Part shown: positions 1 to 9,605 of the stretch, in pieces | Position numbering within the stretch: position 1 is the first letter of the stretch | How the letters are laid out: each line of letters opens with the position of its first letter | Source of the DNA: Parachlorella kessleri | Lineage: Eukaryota > Chlorophyta > Trebouxiophyceae > Chlorellales > Chlorellaceae | Reading direction: 5' to 3' | Length of the DNA: 17,943 bases | NCBI GenBank assembly: GCA_001598975.1 | Contig: BBXU01002597.1 | Coordinates: 1 to 17,943, forward strand | The notes under the pieces: model-generated | Databases searched by the model: none | Seen by the model: only the letters and a program-made list of their open reading frames with translations | What the model was told of the DNA's origin: nothing | Made by a program: the position numbers and the translations under genes

Positions 1-1149
1 GGGGGGGGCCTTGGTGCTTCCACTGTCAGGTGGGTGAGGCAGGTGAGGTGGACAGGTTTAAAGCAGGGTTTGGATGTTGTGAGTGGGACGTCGGTGATGT
101 GAAAGTGCGAGTTGGGTGATGTGGAGGTGGCAGGTGGGTGAGGTGGAGGTCGGGAGCGGGAGCTGAAGCTTGGGCGACAGGTGCATAAGAGGTGCTTGAG
201 GTGTAAGATGGGTGACTTACATAGCTTAGACGTCTGGTCCATATGCATGCATTTGTGGCACCTAGCATTGAAGGCCCAGGTTGGCCTCCAGGCTGGCACA
301 GGTCTGCTTTCACTGGCAGGGCACTCCACTTTGCCATACCACTGCCCAACATAGTGTGTGCTCTTACTTGCCGGCTGTTCTGCCATGCACGTGGTGCCGT
401 CCCCAGCTGCAAGGACTGCCATCTGCAGCCCAGCCCAGTGCTGGGTGGTTGGACCAGCCGGTACTTGTAGTTTTGACAGTTACTGATGGCAGCACAGGGA
501 GCACAGGGAACCCCTGTTGACCAGGGCAAAGCACCGGGGCGGGCGAGCTGTTTATCTATTCATCGGCTGCCGTGTTCACCCACTGGTGCCCTCGGTCACT
601 GTAGGTGGAAACCCTCAGTGCCAAGCGAGAGGTAGGCAGGTACCAAAGCTTTTCAACCTCCACTTTCAGACGGTTTCTGTAAAGTATCCTGTAGAGTTCC
701 GGCATGCCCTAAATATTGTGGAACGCATATGACAAGAAATTGCCCTAAGCTTGGTTCTTGCGCCCTCTGGCGCGCTGCTGCTGGCACATGCTGGCCCAGT
801 CACATGGCCTGCGCTCGTGCGTTCGAAACCTCCGCCGTGGAGCAATAGGGTGCTTCTGTTCCTGTTCTCTGGGTTGCAACAGCGATGGTTTGCTCATGCT
901 AGCTATTTGGGTCAGGAAGGGGTCCAAGAATTGCGGTGACGGTACCTTGACCGTACGCTCACCTGCAGCGTTCACTGAAGTGAAGTGGAGTTCTCTGACA
1001 GTCTTAGGGCAAGGGGGAAGCTCATCCGAGACATTACCGAGGCCCACTTTCTGCCAGGGCTGTGTGACAACCCTTGGCAGGACCGATCAGCTGAACTGTC
1101 GAAACTGGGTGTCACTCCGTTTGTGATCAGGCCCAGACTGTTTACTGAC
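1..1149. other. Intergenic / upstream region with no supported gene
   Basis: No frame on either strand shows a recognisable domain, and no chain of splice-compatible exons could be built. The left ~210 bases are G/T-rich (listed separately). A TGTAA at 203-207 on the plus strand could be the polyadenylation signal of a plus-strand gene lying left of the window. The right part, about 985-1149, is open in the frame of the ClpT-like gene and probably includes its promoter and 5' leader. No TATA box is obvious. Confidence 0.5.
22..210. repeat. Degenerate G/T-rich tract with short direct repeats
   Basis: The plus strand is dominated by variants of GGTGAGGTGG and GGGTGATGTGG. A 13-base direct repeat, CAGGTGGGTGAGG, occurs at 27-39 and again at 131-143. 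The copies are too irregular for a clean period. The tract resembles a decayed minisatellite or a low-complexity 3' untranslated or intergenic segment, and no coding function is supported. Confidence 0.4.
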
Positions 1150-2296
1150 ATGGCTGCGGCATTTCAGTATTGTGGGCACACTCCGTTCAGGCAACTGGTG
1201 CTTCGATCTCTCCCAGGCACTGGTCCTGGACTAGTCCGGGCAGCAAGAGCCACTCCGCCTACGCCCTTGCAAACACTGAGACACCGCCGGTCGGCTGCCA
1301 GGCCAGCCAGGCTAGCAGTGAAGGTGGCGGCCTCCAGCCTTGGCATAGGTGGCAACGTGCAGCAAGTGATAAGGCTGGCACAAGAAGAGGCCTTTAGCCT
1401 GGGGCATGCCAGCTGTGAGCCCGTGCACCTGTTGCTGGGGGTCCTGAAAGAGGCTGGTGAGTTGGTCTTGTGTTCCTCTCACCCTGGGTGGTGCTGTGGA
1501 TGGCCCGGTTTACGCGCTGCAGAGGTTAAATGGCTTTTTATCCACTGTGTGGGCTGAGGGGTGTTCAGCAGATTGCTGGGTTGCTTGCAGGCCCTGCTGC
1601 GATCATACTCATTCGGGTGGGCGTATCGTTGGCAGAGGCTCGCACGGCTGCCAAAGCATTAGTGCGTAATAACTGGGAGGAGCAGAATTTCCTGGACGTT
1701 AGCTACGACAAAGGTCCAGTGCTGCCGCTGAGCACGGAGGCTGAGAAAGCATTATATGCTGCAATAAAGGTGGCGCAAGATGCAGGTGGGTATTCTTGTC
1801 TCACAAGTGACATGACTGCCACGTCGCTTCCCTGTCTCCTTGCTCATTTTGCATGTAGCCTGCGCCTGGAAGCTGTCAGCCTAAGTCAGCGGACAGTCCT
1901 GCCTGTACGTCCTAACGATGCCTGCATGTGATGCTTCAACTCACTCAGCCAATATGACGGGAGGCACGGAAGGCTGAGCATGTTGGTGCAGGAGAACGCT
2001 GTAGTGACATCCCCGTGCTCTGGGGCCTCCTGGCGACACAACAAGCTGTCACTCTTCTGAAGTCCCTTGAGGTTGATCCTGACGATGGCTCAGCAAAGGT
2101 GCGGCCGTGACTATTTGTGCTGGGCCAGGCCGGCAGCGATGACACTTTGGCTATAGGTCCTAGCTGGCAGAGTGTTTGAAATTGCGGTGGTTCTGATGTT
2201 CAGAGAGAGCGACAGAGTTGCCCGCACACCTTGCAGCTGGCCACAATAATGGAGGAGTCGGCAAGGGAAGAAGCCGAGGTTCAGGACCTGGTCCAG
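1150..2296 (+). CDS. ClpT-like protein (plastid Clp protease accessory subunit, Clp N-terminal repeats)
   Basis: Exons 1150-1456, 1591-1785, 1992-2098 and probably 2237-2296 join in phase (1, 1, 0). Residues 1-60 have no acidic residue and are rich in Arg, Ala, Ser and Thr, ending near RLAVKVAAS; this looks like a chloroplast transit peptide. Residues ~70-125 form a first Clp R-type repeat (RLAQEEAFSLGH, then HLLLGVLKEAG). Residues ~147-200 form a second (LPLSTEAEKAL, then VLWGLLATQQ). No AAA+ ATPase or Walker motif follows, as in ClpT, which in plants binds and stabilises the stromal ClpPR core; that role is inferred. I chose ATG 1150 because it opens the transit peptide; an in-frame ATG at 985 would add 55 unrecognised residues. 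The 3' end is uncertain: the protein could stop at TGA 2108-2110 if intron 3 is retained, at TAA 2438-2440 if exon 4 reads on, or continue through a GC donor at 2297 into the ankyrin locus. Confidence 0.75.
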
Positions 2297-2435
2297 GCAA
2301 GTGTTCATCACCTTGACATTCCCCGTGTTTGCCTGGTGCAAGCACGTTTGGTGCGGCAGCTGCTGGCATGTCTGGTGAACGGGGAGAAAATGATGAAAGC
2401 CACCTTTGGTGTCCCTGGTAACCCCCCCTTAAAGA

Positions 2436-2440
2436 TGTAA
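2436..2440 (+). promoter_or_regulatory. Possible polyadenylation signal TGTAA after the ClpT-like gene
   Basis: TGTAA is the usual green-algal polyadenylation motif. This copy lies 140 bases before the ankyrin ATG and overlaps the TAA that closes exon 4 read-through. It would fit a ClpT transcript ending near 2455. If the ClpT and ankyrin parts are one gene, the motif is intronic and not used. Confidence 0.3.
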
Positions 2441-2579
2441 GCATGTAGCCTTGCATTCATCATGTGCAGCTGGTGTGTGCAGGCACCAGCGCATGCACCA
2501 CATGAAGGAGGCATGGGGTTTCTGGTGTTGACGCCCACTGCATCATGTCGAGGCCTCTAAGCTCATATGATCTTCTACC

Positions 2580-5500
2580 ATGTCTGTGCAGTCCTTCAGC
2601 ACTACCATTGCCGGCTACGCTGAGGCATCCCTCATTGGTAGCGCCATTGAGACCCTGGAGGAGCGCGCTCTAGCAAGGAATGGCAGGAAAGGCGCAAGCA
2701 GTGGAAAATCAGAGCTCAGGAGGATCCAAAATACAGCAGTGCTGCGGAGTTCGAAGAGTTCGTCCGCAAGAGTAGTGTTCAGCTCATCCGGCAGCCTAGC
2801 AGCCAGCCCACCCCGCTGCACCTGGCAGCCCAGGCAGGTGATGCAGTTGCTGTGCGGACTCTGCTGACAGCTGGCGGCTATGACGTCAATGCCAAGTCCA
2901 TGCCCTGGAGACTCCACCCCGCTTCACTTCGCCATGGGAGGGGGCAACCTAGATGTCGTTCAAGCGCTGCTTGAAGCAGGGGCAGACACTCATGCGGTGG
3001 ACTTCCAGGGGGAAACCGCGCTCCATTTGGCAGGCTACTATGACAGGGACAGCTTCGTGCGGCCCCTGCTGGCAGCAGGCTCCATCATTGATGCACCTAA
3101 CAATCATGGCATGACCCCACTGGCCATGGCGGCTGCTTATGGCCACCTAAGCACTACTGGGGTGCGGGTTCGATGCTGATAGCGGGGTTGAGAGTGGCAT
3201 GGCGCCCCTCCTATTGGCGGCCAGATATGGCCGGGTATCCGTGGTACAGGCCTTGCTTGGCGCTGGGGCTGATGTCAACGCACGGGACAGCGATGACGCG
3301 AGCGCTCTGCTCTGCGCTGCCCGCTGGGGCCATGTGGACTGCGGCAAAGCGCTGTTGCAAGGTGGCGCTGACATCCAAGCTGCCACTGCCGAGGCGTGCT
3401 TGACTCCCCTGCACTATGCGGCAGCCTACGGTCACCTGGAATTTGTGAAGCTGCTGCTGGCTGCTGGGGCAAGTATGGAAGCTACTACCTCAGATGGTAG
3501 CACATCTCTTCATGCCGCGGCTCTGAAGGGGTAAGCTATAACTTGCGGTGCAGACTGAGAGATATGCAGCTTTCTACTGGCATAAACGGACTTGCGCTTT
3601 GGTCTTTGTGGGATATAGGGCTTGTTGTACTGCTGCTACCGGCACCCGCTGGCTGACTTTTTCGAGCGACCATAGCGTTAGGAGACATCCTCACAAACCT
3701 TTGTGCCTTGCATCGCGGCAGCCACGTGGGAAAACCAATGACTTTCTGTGGCAGAATAGCGGCAGAAACTGACGTGCCAGCTGCACAAACTCTACAAGGC
3801 GTTTCTCTTTGACACTGCTGCAGCCAAGTGGAGGTTATATGTGCGTTGCTTGCCGCGTGATCGAATATTCATGCCAGGGACGAGAATGGGCTGACTCCAC
3901 TGGAGTTGGCTGAAGCTAATGACCAGCAAGAAGCTGTGGAAGTATTGCAGTCTGCAAGCAGGAAGCAGCAGGTGAGGAGCAGAGAACCTGTCAGGGTAAG
4001 CTCCAGTGTTTGCAGCGCTGCATAGTAATTGGGGAGCTGCTGGACGGCATGTCTGACCTGGCATAGCAGCTGGTAATTGTGATAAGCCTTTTGCAGACTT
4101 GGCCGTTTCATCTTTGAAGCCGCGAATTAATGCCAAACCTTCCTGGCAGTACTGCAACTATCCTTTGGGGCTGAGTATCTGCCTGTAGAGGCACAACTGT
4201 GCACACACAGTTACTGCCCTCTGCATGCAAGACCTCCTTTCCTTTGCGATCCCTTTGCAGCTGCTTCAAGCAACCGAGAGCTTGGACAAAGAGGCAGCTG
4301 GCTCTGGTATGCCAGCCGCTCCTAGTAGCCGCAGTAGCGGCACTCAAATTGCTGATAGAGGGGCGATATACATGGTAGCCATGGGGGTGCTGCAGTACAG
4401 CGCAAGTAGTGGTGCGGTGTCGGGGGACAAGGTCAGGGGCCTAGCGAAGATGGGGGTAGGTATACCCCTGCTGAACTTCGACGCTATCCATATCTTTGAT
4501 GGGCTGAGCTTCCTGCACATGGCTGCAGAGCAGGTATGACAGCCAGTCTTCGTTGTTTGACACTTCCTGAGCTACAGCTGGCCTGGCCGTCTTGAGGATT
4601 CTGGTATAACTGAGTCATGTCTCTCTTCTGGGCTTACACCCGATTACCTCAGCAACCCTTGTCAAACTGCACTGGCCCCGACCTGGCTGGGGACTGGTGC
4701 ACTCGCTTGCTCAAGTGGAGCAACTGTGCCTGCCTCTCCGTGAGCGCGTATTAAGCGTCTAGCAAGACACCAGTCTTTGCGACGTTGAATGTGCCACTTC
4801 CCTTCGCTGCAGGACAACACTGACGTCATCCGAGCCCTGGTGGAGTGTGGCGTGGACCCCAGTCTCCCTAGCGGAACAGACCTGCGGGCGCCAGCCATCC
4901 ACTATGCATGCACCGGCGGCGACCATGCTGAGGTCATTGAGACGCTTCTTACGCTGGGCGCAAGCGCAGACGAGCGTGATGCTGCTGGCTACACCACCCT
5001 GGCCACTGCAGCTGAGGCGGGCAGCCTGCAGTGTGTGAAGGCCCTCCTGGGCCACGGCGCTGATATATCCGCAGAAGACAGCAATGGCTTCGATGTTTTG
5101 ATGGATGCATGCAGCTATGATCCCCTCAAGCACAACACCCACACCAAGGCAGCCATCGTCAAACTTCTCCTGGCAGCTGGAGCCGACCCAACAGCGCAGT
5201 CAGGCGGTCGTTATAGAGGCTTCACGGCCTTACACGTGGCTGCCCTGCATGGAAATGTGGGGGCTATCGAGGCACTACTAGAGGATGGCAGGGCAAATGT
5301 GGAGGCTGTGACCCTGCACAGCTGGAGGCCAGTACACATGGCTGCCGGCTTTGGCGGGAAGGAGTGCCACAGTGGGGCACTCCTGGCATTGCTGGAAGCT
5401 GGGGCAGACGTCAATGCTGCTTCACACGACGGCACGACAGCACTGCACATGGCAGCCAGGTGAGCATCTTGCAATTGGGAGCCCATCGCCCACTGGCGTG

Positions 5501-6000
5501 ACATGTGCGCTTACCGTTCAAAACATGCATATTCTCAGCAGTCAGTGGCAGTGCATCAGCATGCAATGCTTAGCGGGTTGGGCTGTCCCCCAACATGCGC
5601 ATACCATAGGCCACATGATCTGGCCTGACCCTTGTGCAGGCAGCATGCTGTTGTGCACGGCTAAGTCATGTCACTACTGCCTGTCACTCACTGCATCCAG
5701 TCCTGTATGAAGCTTCAATACAACCAGGGCTGACCATCACTAGAAGCCCTGCCGCAGGGGTGGTTTCACCAATGCCGTTGAGCTGCTGGCCGCCATGGGG
5801 GCCGACCTGGGAGCTCAGGACAAGACTGGGGACACAGCGCTGCACTTGGCTGTCAGAAGTCACGATGTGCGGACTGCTGTAGTGCTGGTTGAGGGCGGGG
5901 CACCCCTGAATGTCTCAAATGCTACCGGCAGACTGCGCTGGAGGAGGCCCGCAGGAGTGGCCAATGCGGCCTGGTAAACTTTCTGCAGCTCCACAGCTGA
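2580..6000 (+). pseudogene. Ankyrin-repeat protein locus, ~18 repeats, four frame breaks and one in-frame stop
   Basis: Exons run about 2580 (or 2592)-3530, 3824-3971, 4261-4533, 4813-5459 and 5758-6000. All introns keep GT-AG ends and compatible phases. The repeats show the TPLHLAA...GHLEVVKLLLxxGADVNA pattern, for example LTPLHYAAAYGHLEFVKLLL and GFTALHVAALHGNVGAIEALL, and probably form a protein-binding solenoid; no partner can be inferred. A basic-acidic helix (EWQERRKQWKIRAQED) precedes repeat 1.

Lesions: frame 0 to 2 near 2673 (one base missing); frame 2 to 0 near 2895; frame 0 to 1 near 3150, where about four residues of a repeat are missing; TGA at 3858-3860 in place of the conserved Gly of LLAAG; and one base missing near 5930, after which the ancestral C-terminus TALEEARRSGQ...FLQLHS is still readable to TGA 5998-6000. 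The 4813-5459 exon is undamaged. The other two large genes here have no such breaks, so decay is likelier than poor sequence, though sequencing error is not excluded. ATG 2580 (MSVQSFSTT) is a possible start. Confidence 0.82.
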
Positions 6001-6100
6001 GCCACTGCCGCACTGTAGCTTACGTTCACTGTTCCCAGTTGCCAGCTGGCTGGGGTTGGCACACTCCGCTGCATTGACAGGAAGTGGACCATCTCGAAAT

Positions 6101-6146
6101 CTACAATAACCATGCTTTGCAAGGTGGGCATGCCTTGTTATTGTAG
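6101..6146. repeat. Short inverted repeat with perfect 10-bp stem
   Basis: CTACAATAAC at 6101-6110 is the exact reverse complement of GTTATTGTAG at 6137-6146, leaving a 26-nt loop. CATGC at 6111-6115 can pair with GCATG at 6128-6132 inside it, with a bulge on one side. It lies 100 bases after the ancestral ankyrin stop, so it could be a 3'-end RNA hairpin or the remnant of a small element. No function is shown. Confidence 0.6.
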
Positions 6147-6700
6147 CCTGGGAAGTGGCTATGAGTTTCAGCTGGCTACACTCCATAAAAAGTGCAGGTC
6201 TGCTGACATCCAACAAGTGGCTCTTAAATGAGCCACCTTTGCCCCAGTGTTGTACAGTTCAGCAGCCATGTGGCCTCAACAAGCACCGCTGTCATAGCAG
6301 TTGTGCCAGCAGCAAATGCGAAGTTGCGGCCTTTGCCCAGTACCTACAAGCCTCCCATGCTGCAGCCAATGCTGGCTCCATCAAACCCTTTGGAGGAGGG
6401 CATAATACCACCGCCACTTGGCGCATCAGTGGTACCTATTGGCTGTCCTCCGGCTGCAAGCCTCTTCCAGCCTCGGTGGACCGTATTGGCGGTTGCATTG
6501 GCTCTGTGGCATGCCCTGCCGCTGTCTTGGGGAGTCCCCTCAAGGCCACTACTTATCCAGCTGTTCTGGCATGTGCCAGTCAGGCACTTGCAAAACCTGC
6601 CTCTCAGACCTTCACACCAGTGCCAGCTGCTGCATTGGTAAGGAACAGTCCTGGAATTTATAAATCGGATTCGCTAAGCAGCCCTGCCAGCCAGGTTGCT

Positions 6701-6995
6701 GGTGCTGTGCAGGGCATTTCTGGCACTGGCGGGGCCGCCGCCGGCGCTTCCTTTAGCAAGGTCGTGCACAGCCTGCTTGTCACTGGCACCGTTGGTGGCA
6801 GTGCTTCCATTTCTAAGGCAGCCTCACGTATGCCAGCCAGGCTGCTGCTGCTGTGCTAGGGCTGCTACTTGAGGCTGCCTCAGAAGTGGAAGCACTGCCA
6901 TCAACGGTGCCAGTGACAGGCAGGCTATGCACGACCTTGCTAAAGGAAACACCAGCTGCGGCCACGCCAGTGCTAGGAATGCCCTGCACAGCAGC
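6701..6995. repeat. Long inverted repeat (two 130-bp arms, 35-nt loop), candidate hairpin RNA locus
   Basis: Positions 6701-6830 align without a gap to the reverse complement of 6866-6995, with 116 of 130 positions identical (hand count). The loop is 6831-6865. In a plus-strand transcript five of the 14 mismatches become G-U pairs, so about 121 of 130 positions can pair. Anchoring blocks include TTCCTTTAGCAAGGTCGTG in both arms. Ten of the 14 differences would change an amino acid in the one frame open through both arms, so the arms are not being kept as protein. The structure fits a precursor for small RNAs of the Dicer/Argonaute type; a foldback transposable element remnant is the main alternative. 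No terminal target-site duplication is evident. Confidence 0.9.
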
Positions 6996-7008
6996 AGCAG
7001 CAGCAGCA
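6991..7008. repeat. Short (GCA)n trinucleotide run
   Basis: Six GCA units in a row sit at the outer edge of the right arm of the long inverted repeat, overlapping its last bases. The left arm lacks the expansion, so the run marks where arm similarity ends. Confidence 0.8.
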
Positions 7009-7210
7009 AGCACTGGACTCTGCTCTCCTGAAGTATCTTGCGGTTTGGTCCGCATGACGGCAAGTAGACCTAATAATGCAAGCACAGAATGCGAAGTAAG
7101 GCTACCGGTAAACTCAAATGAGAATCTCTGCCAGAAAAGACAACTCAAAAAGACAGAAGGAGACAACTTAACAAGAACTTTGCCAGCTCCCCATGCAGTT
7201 CCCTCTCTCT

Positions 7211-7224
7211 GAGACTCGAGTCTC
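7211..7224. promoter_or_regulatory. 14-bp perfect palindrome upstream of the SPF30 gene
   Basis: GAGACTCGAGTCTC is its own reverse complement. It is flanked by CT-rich sequence and lies about 195 bases before the SPF30 start codon and 30 bases before a TATA-like TTAAATA (7253-7259). The position and symmetry fit a binding site for a dimeric transcription factor, but this is inference only. Confidence 0.4.
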
Positions 7225-7417
7225 GCTCCCTATGCGGCTCCTATGAGATACCTTAAATAGGATCGTGCACTGCGTGACATGTGGCATTTTCCTGTCTTGG
7301 ACGTACATCAGGCACATCTCACACAGTTCTCATTTTTTGCTTGAGAACAGCCCGTACAGGGGCTCCAGACAGATACACTACCTCGATTGAGCAGACTGGT
7401 ATACCCTTTCTGCGCGC

Positions 7418-9605
7418 ATGGAGTCTAGCGAGGACGTCAACCTTGAGGAGCTGCGAGTCAATCTGAATGAGTACCAACAACAGCTTGAACAGGTGCAGGC
7501 TGGAACTTGGCTCCATGCACGGACTCTGCTGGCTGGACAGCGTGGCCTTCTGGTGTGGTCACTAGGTTGTCTTGACTATTGCAATCCAGCCGGCTGGCTT
7601 GTGTGCACAGGTGGAGCAGCTGCTGCTGGATGACCCCGGCAACGAAGAATACAAGGGAATTTACGACAGTCTAGCAGAGGTGAGGCGACCAAGGTGTTCG
7701 AGGTCTCACACCTTACGCCGCCCTGTCCAAGCTTGCAGTGCAAGCCCCAGCTTATTGCACCTGACCTGCACTGCAGACCATAGGCCTGCGCACATCATTC
7801 CAGCGCCTGCAGGCACTCTTTGGGCAAGCGGCTGTCCGTCTTAGGCACTGTGCAGGTTATCCAGCTTACCAAGGACTTGCTTGGGGAGGCGGGAGTGGGC
7901 GGCCAGCAACAGGATAGCCATGCTGCAGCCCAGCCTGTTCTACCTGGGACAGCGTCCGCACCTCCGGCTGGCGGAGCAGCGGGAGCGCCTGCAGGAGCAG
8001 GGCCTTCACACCCTGTGGCAGCCATCACTGCAGCGCCTGACCTGCGCCTTCCGTCTGTGCTGCCACCACAAGTTGCGCTCCAGATCCGGCAGGCACAGCA
8101 GCGAGCAGCTATGGCGGGGCAAGCGCCGCCGTCGTGGGCTATCGGCGCTAAGTGCCAGGCGGTGTACAGCGACGATGGCCAGTGGTAGGTGTTTGAACCT
8201 GCACTGGGTTGGTGTTGCAACCTCATTCCAGCCTTTGGTTGGGGTCATGCCTGCGTACATGTCACACCAGTCCTTAATGTACAATGCTGGAGGTCAGCCA
8301 CCTTTGCTGCACTATGTTGGAATGCTGTGGTTGTGTTGAGGGTTGTGGTGGTGCCTCGCGAGTTGCAGGTACAACGGCACCATAGAGGCTGTGAGTGTCT
8401 CCGGCAACTTCATTGTGGCTTTTGATGGGTACGAGTCTAAGGAGGAGGTGCAGCCTGGGTCTGTGCGGCCGAGAGCTGAGGAGGAGGACGAAGGCGGCTA
8501 CAAAGGTGAAGCCTTACAGCCAGCAGCTCGTGCTTCGGGCACTTACAAACAAAAGTCACAGTGCATCGATGCTATACAGTGCCTGCTCTATGGGGATTCC
8601 TCGGAGGTAGTGTGGCTGCAGCCCCCGTACTAGCACATGTTTCGCTCACTAGTGCCTGGGTCTGGATGGGCGCTGTGGTTGGCTCATGGACCACCGACCG
8701 AGGAACTTGTCTGCGCCCCTTTCTCTGCGTACAGGTGTATCGGCACCTAAGCGTAGAAAGATTGATGACGAAGGCTTGGTCACGGAAATGCCGAAGTGGC
8801 TAGAGATCAAGCCTACAGGCAAGCCAGGGAATCAGAAGGGGGGCTTTAGGTTGGGATATTCCTTGGGCTTGCAGGCCGCCCAGTTGCGCTGGTTGCATTC
8901 AGGGAATGGTCATGCCAAGGTGCTGGTCCTTTTTACACTCTTTACCGCTGCACTACAGAGAGGTTGCAATGTGGCTCAGGGCCTGCAGCATCCCACCGGC
9001 TGCTTGCTGCACACATGTGTCACGATATGGTCGCCGTGCAGACGACGAAAAAACGAAACAGAAGAAGAAGAAGCTGCAGAAGAGCTACAAAAGCAAGCTG
9101 CGGTTTCACAAAATGGACCAAGCGACCAAGGGCAAGGCGGAGGCATGGAGGAACTTTGTTAGCGGCAAAGGTGGGTAAGAATGCAAACCAACTGTAGTGC
9201 TGTTGTACAGTTTGAGTAGTAAAAGCGCACCTCGCTTTCAGGTCGCAGCATTAGGGTGTCTGATTCTGCGGGCAATCTGGAAACATCGCTCCCTGTTGTC
9301 AGTCTTCCTGCCCGCTTGTGGTGCACTTCCAACTCGTGTGCCTAATTCCTGAGAGTTGCAGCCAGTCTGACAGTTGCGCCTGGATTTCACCAAGTCAGGT
9401 GGACTTGCGCTTTTGTTGAGCTGCTGGCGTGCGTGGCGCTGCAGGCAGCAAGAAGAAGGCGGGGTTCCTGACGGGGTACAAGAAGGAGAGCATGTTTAAG
9501 GTGCCCGAGGGCGTCAAGGCCAAGGTGGGCGTCATCGGGTCGGGCCAGGGCATGACGGAGTACCAGCAGCGCAAGCGGCACGATTTTGCCGGGCTGGACG
9601 AGTGA
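7418..9605 (+). CDS. SPF30: SPF30/SMNDC1-type splicing factor (Tudor domain), 327 aa, 7 exons
   Basis: Exons are 7418-7492, 7611-7679, 7856-8184, 8369-8505, 8735-8818, 9042-9170 and 9445-9605. Every junction keeps the frame. The N-terminus is a short helical segment (LEELRVNLNEYQQQLEQ) followed by a Pro/Ala-rich linker. Residues ~144-192 form the Tudor domain (GAKCQAVYSDDGQWYNGTIEA, then FIVAFDGY), the SMN-like module that binds symmetrically dimethylated arginine on Sm proteins. A nuclear-type basic patch (APKRRKIDDE) and a Lys-rich helix (KQKKKKLQKSYKSKLRF) follow. The C-terminus (GFLTGYKKESMFK, then KVGVIGSGQGMT) is the part most characteristic of plant SPF30. In animals SPF30 is needed for assembly of the mature spliceosome (tri-snRNP joining); the same nuclear role is inferred here. 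Intron 5 begins with GC, and no nearby GT donor keeps the frame. No lesion is seen. Confidence 0.95.

Larger units (their letters stand above)
6001..7417. other. Intergenic region between the ankyrin locus and the SPF30 gene
   Basis: No protein family is recognised. Open frames exist on plus (6155-6859 and 6228-6641) and on minus (6813-7166), but none shows a domain, and two of them merely read through the arms of the long inverted repeat. The 6228-6641 frame, rich in Pro and hydrophobic residues, ends at a good splice donor (GTAAGG at 6639-6644), so an unrecognised exon is possible. The stretch also holds two hairpin-forming repeats, a CAG run and a palindrome, listed separately. The last ~200 bases probably contain the SPF30 promoter and leader. 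Confidence 0.5.

Noticed and set aside
26..529. 167-codon open frame on the minus strand
   Set aside because: Low-complexity Pro/Ser/Thr-rich product of the G/T-rich tract, with no domain and no compatible exons.
790..850. tRNA-like B-box (GTTCGAAACC at about 821-830)
   Set aside because: The flanks cannot form a TpsiC stem and no cloverleaf or convincing A-box can be drawn upstream.
2099..2110. Stop of the ClpT-like protein by read-through at 2108-2110 (KVRP)
   Set aside because: Possible, but a helical continuation exon in phase 0 after a strong acceptor (2231-2236) fits better; kept as an alternative.
3858..3860. TGA as a reassigned sense codon
   Set aside because: The SPF30 gene ends in TGA at the expected place, neither it nor the MSH1 gene has an internal TGA, and the same ankyrin locus carries frame breaks.
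6701..6995. Miniature inverted-repeat transposable element
   Set aside because: Not excluded, but no target-site duplication or defined terminal motif is visible and the arms nearly meet at the loop.
6813..7166. Minus-strand open frame crossing the long inverted repeat
   Set aside because: Its second half is only the mirror reading of the right arm, and arm differences show no coding constraint.
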